13,928 nt of DNA from assembly GCA_002452095.1 (NCBI GenBank), contig DKEG01000066.1, positions 1-13,928 on the forward strand, read 5' to 3'. Under the pieces are notes generated by a model. The model was not told the DNA's origin, ran no database searches, and saw only the letters and a program-made list of their open reading frames with translations. The translations under genes were made by a program, and so were the position numbers. This DNA is from Bacteroidales bacterium UBA6828. GTDB taxonomy: Bacteria > Bacteroidota > Bacteroidia > Bacteroidales > Paludibacteraceae. Within the stretch, counting starts at the first letter, position 1. Each line of letters opens with the position of its first letter. Below, one piece after another: positions 13,898 to 13,928 of this stretch.

Positions 13898-13928
13898 AAC
13901 GGAAACGCAAAGCGGCTGACAGTCCATT

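Larger units (their letters stand above)
13592..13928. other. 337-bp non-coding right end upstream of pheS
   Basis: I see no supported gene here. The region holds the pheS promoter, a set of nested inverted repeats (13703-13752), an 11-bp tandem repeat (13781-13835) and a terminator (13873-13897) for a minus-strand gene beyond the right edge. Short open frames at 13899-13928 could be the end of that gene, but nothing recognisable can be read. Confidence 0.6.

Overview
The window looks like a chromosomal piece of a Bacteroidales bacterium (Bacteroides/Prevotella-like). This rests on a SusC/SusD outer-membrane pair, several Bacteroidetes lipoprotein signals, two promoters of the Bacteroidetes type (TTTG, about 20 bp, TAnnTTTG) and no clear Shine-Dalgarno sites. 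Species cannot be assigned from what is visible. Every gene I accept lies on the minus strand, so transcription runs from high to low coordinates.

Right end (about 13,928 to 12,450): a Rho-independent terminator for a gene beyond the right edge, a non-coding stretch with an 11-bp tandem repeat, then pheS with its own promoter. A 21-bp hairpin downstream of pheS insulates it from what follows.

Main block (about 12,280 to 1): a polysaccharide utilisation locus (PUL) led by a strong promoter. The order is SusC transporter, SusD lipoprotein, a 322-bp repeat-filled gap, a putative surface glycan-binding lipoprotein with two Ig-like (BIG2) domains, a BIG2-BIG2-GH16 lipoprotein, a BIG2-GH128-CBM6-like lipoprotein, a secreted GH16 with a C-terminal tail resembling a type IX sorting signal, a GH16 lipoprotein, and a GPH-family (MelB-like) inner-membrane sugar symporter cut by the left edge. 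GH128 enzymes are known as endo-beta-1,3-glucanases, and the three GH16 proteins carry the laminarinase-type ExDxxE catalytic signature. The most likely substrate is therefore a beta-1,3-glucan (laminarin-like, fungal or cereal). The expected pathway is cutting at the cell surface, capture by the binding proteins and SusD, outer-membrane import by SusC, further cutting, then import of small sugars by the GPH symporter. No regulator (HTCS, SusR or ECF sigma factor) and no exo-acting beta-glucosidase (GH3) is visible; they may lie beyond the left edge.

The least explained signal is in the gaps between genes. Most gaps longer than about 60 bp carry a short-unit repeat, often with a period near 11 bp. 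The most striking is a pair of inverted, about 60-bp clusters of TTAACGG/TTAATGG heptamers spaced near one helical turn, which exactly bracket the four-gene block from the glycan-binding protein to the GH16 with the sorting-like tail. Two poly-C tracts, one inside the susC signal-peptide codons and one touching the start codon of the GPH symporter, are possible slippage sites.
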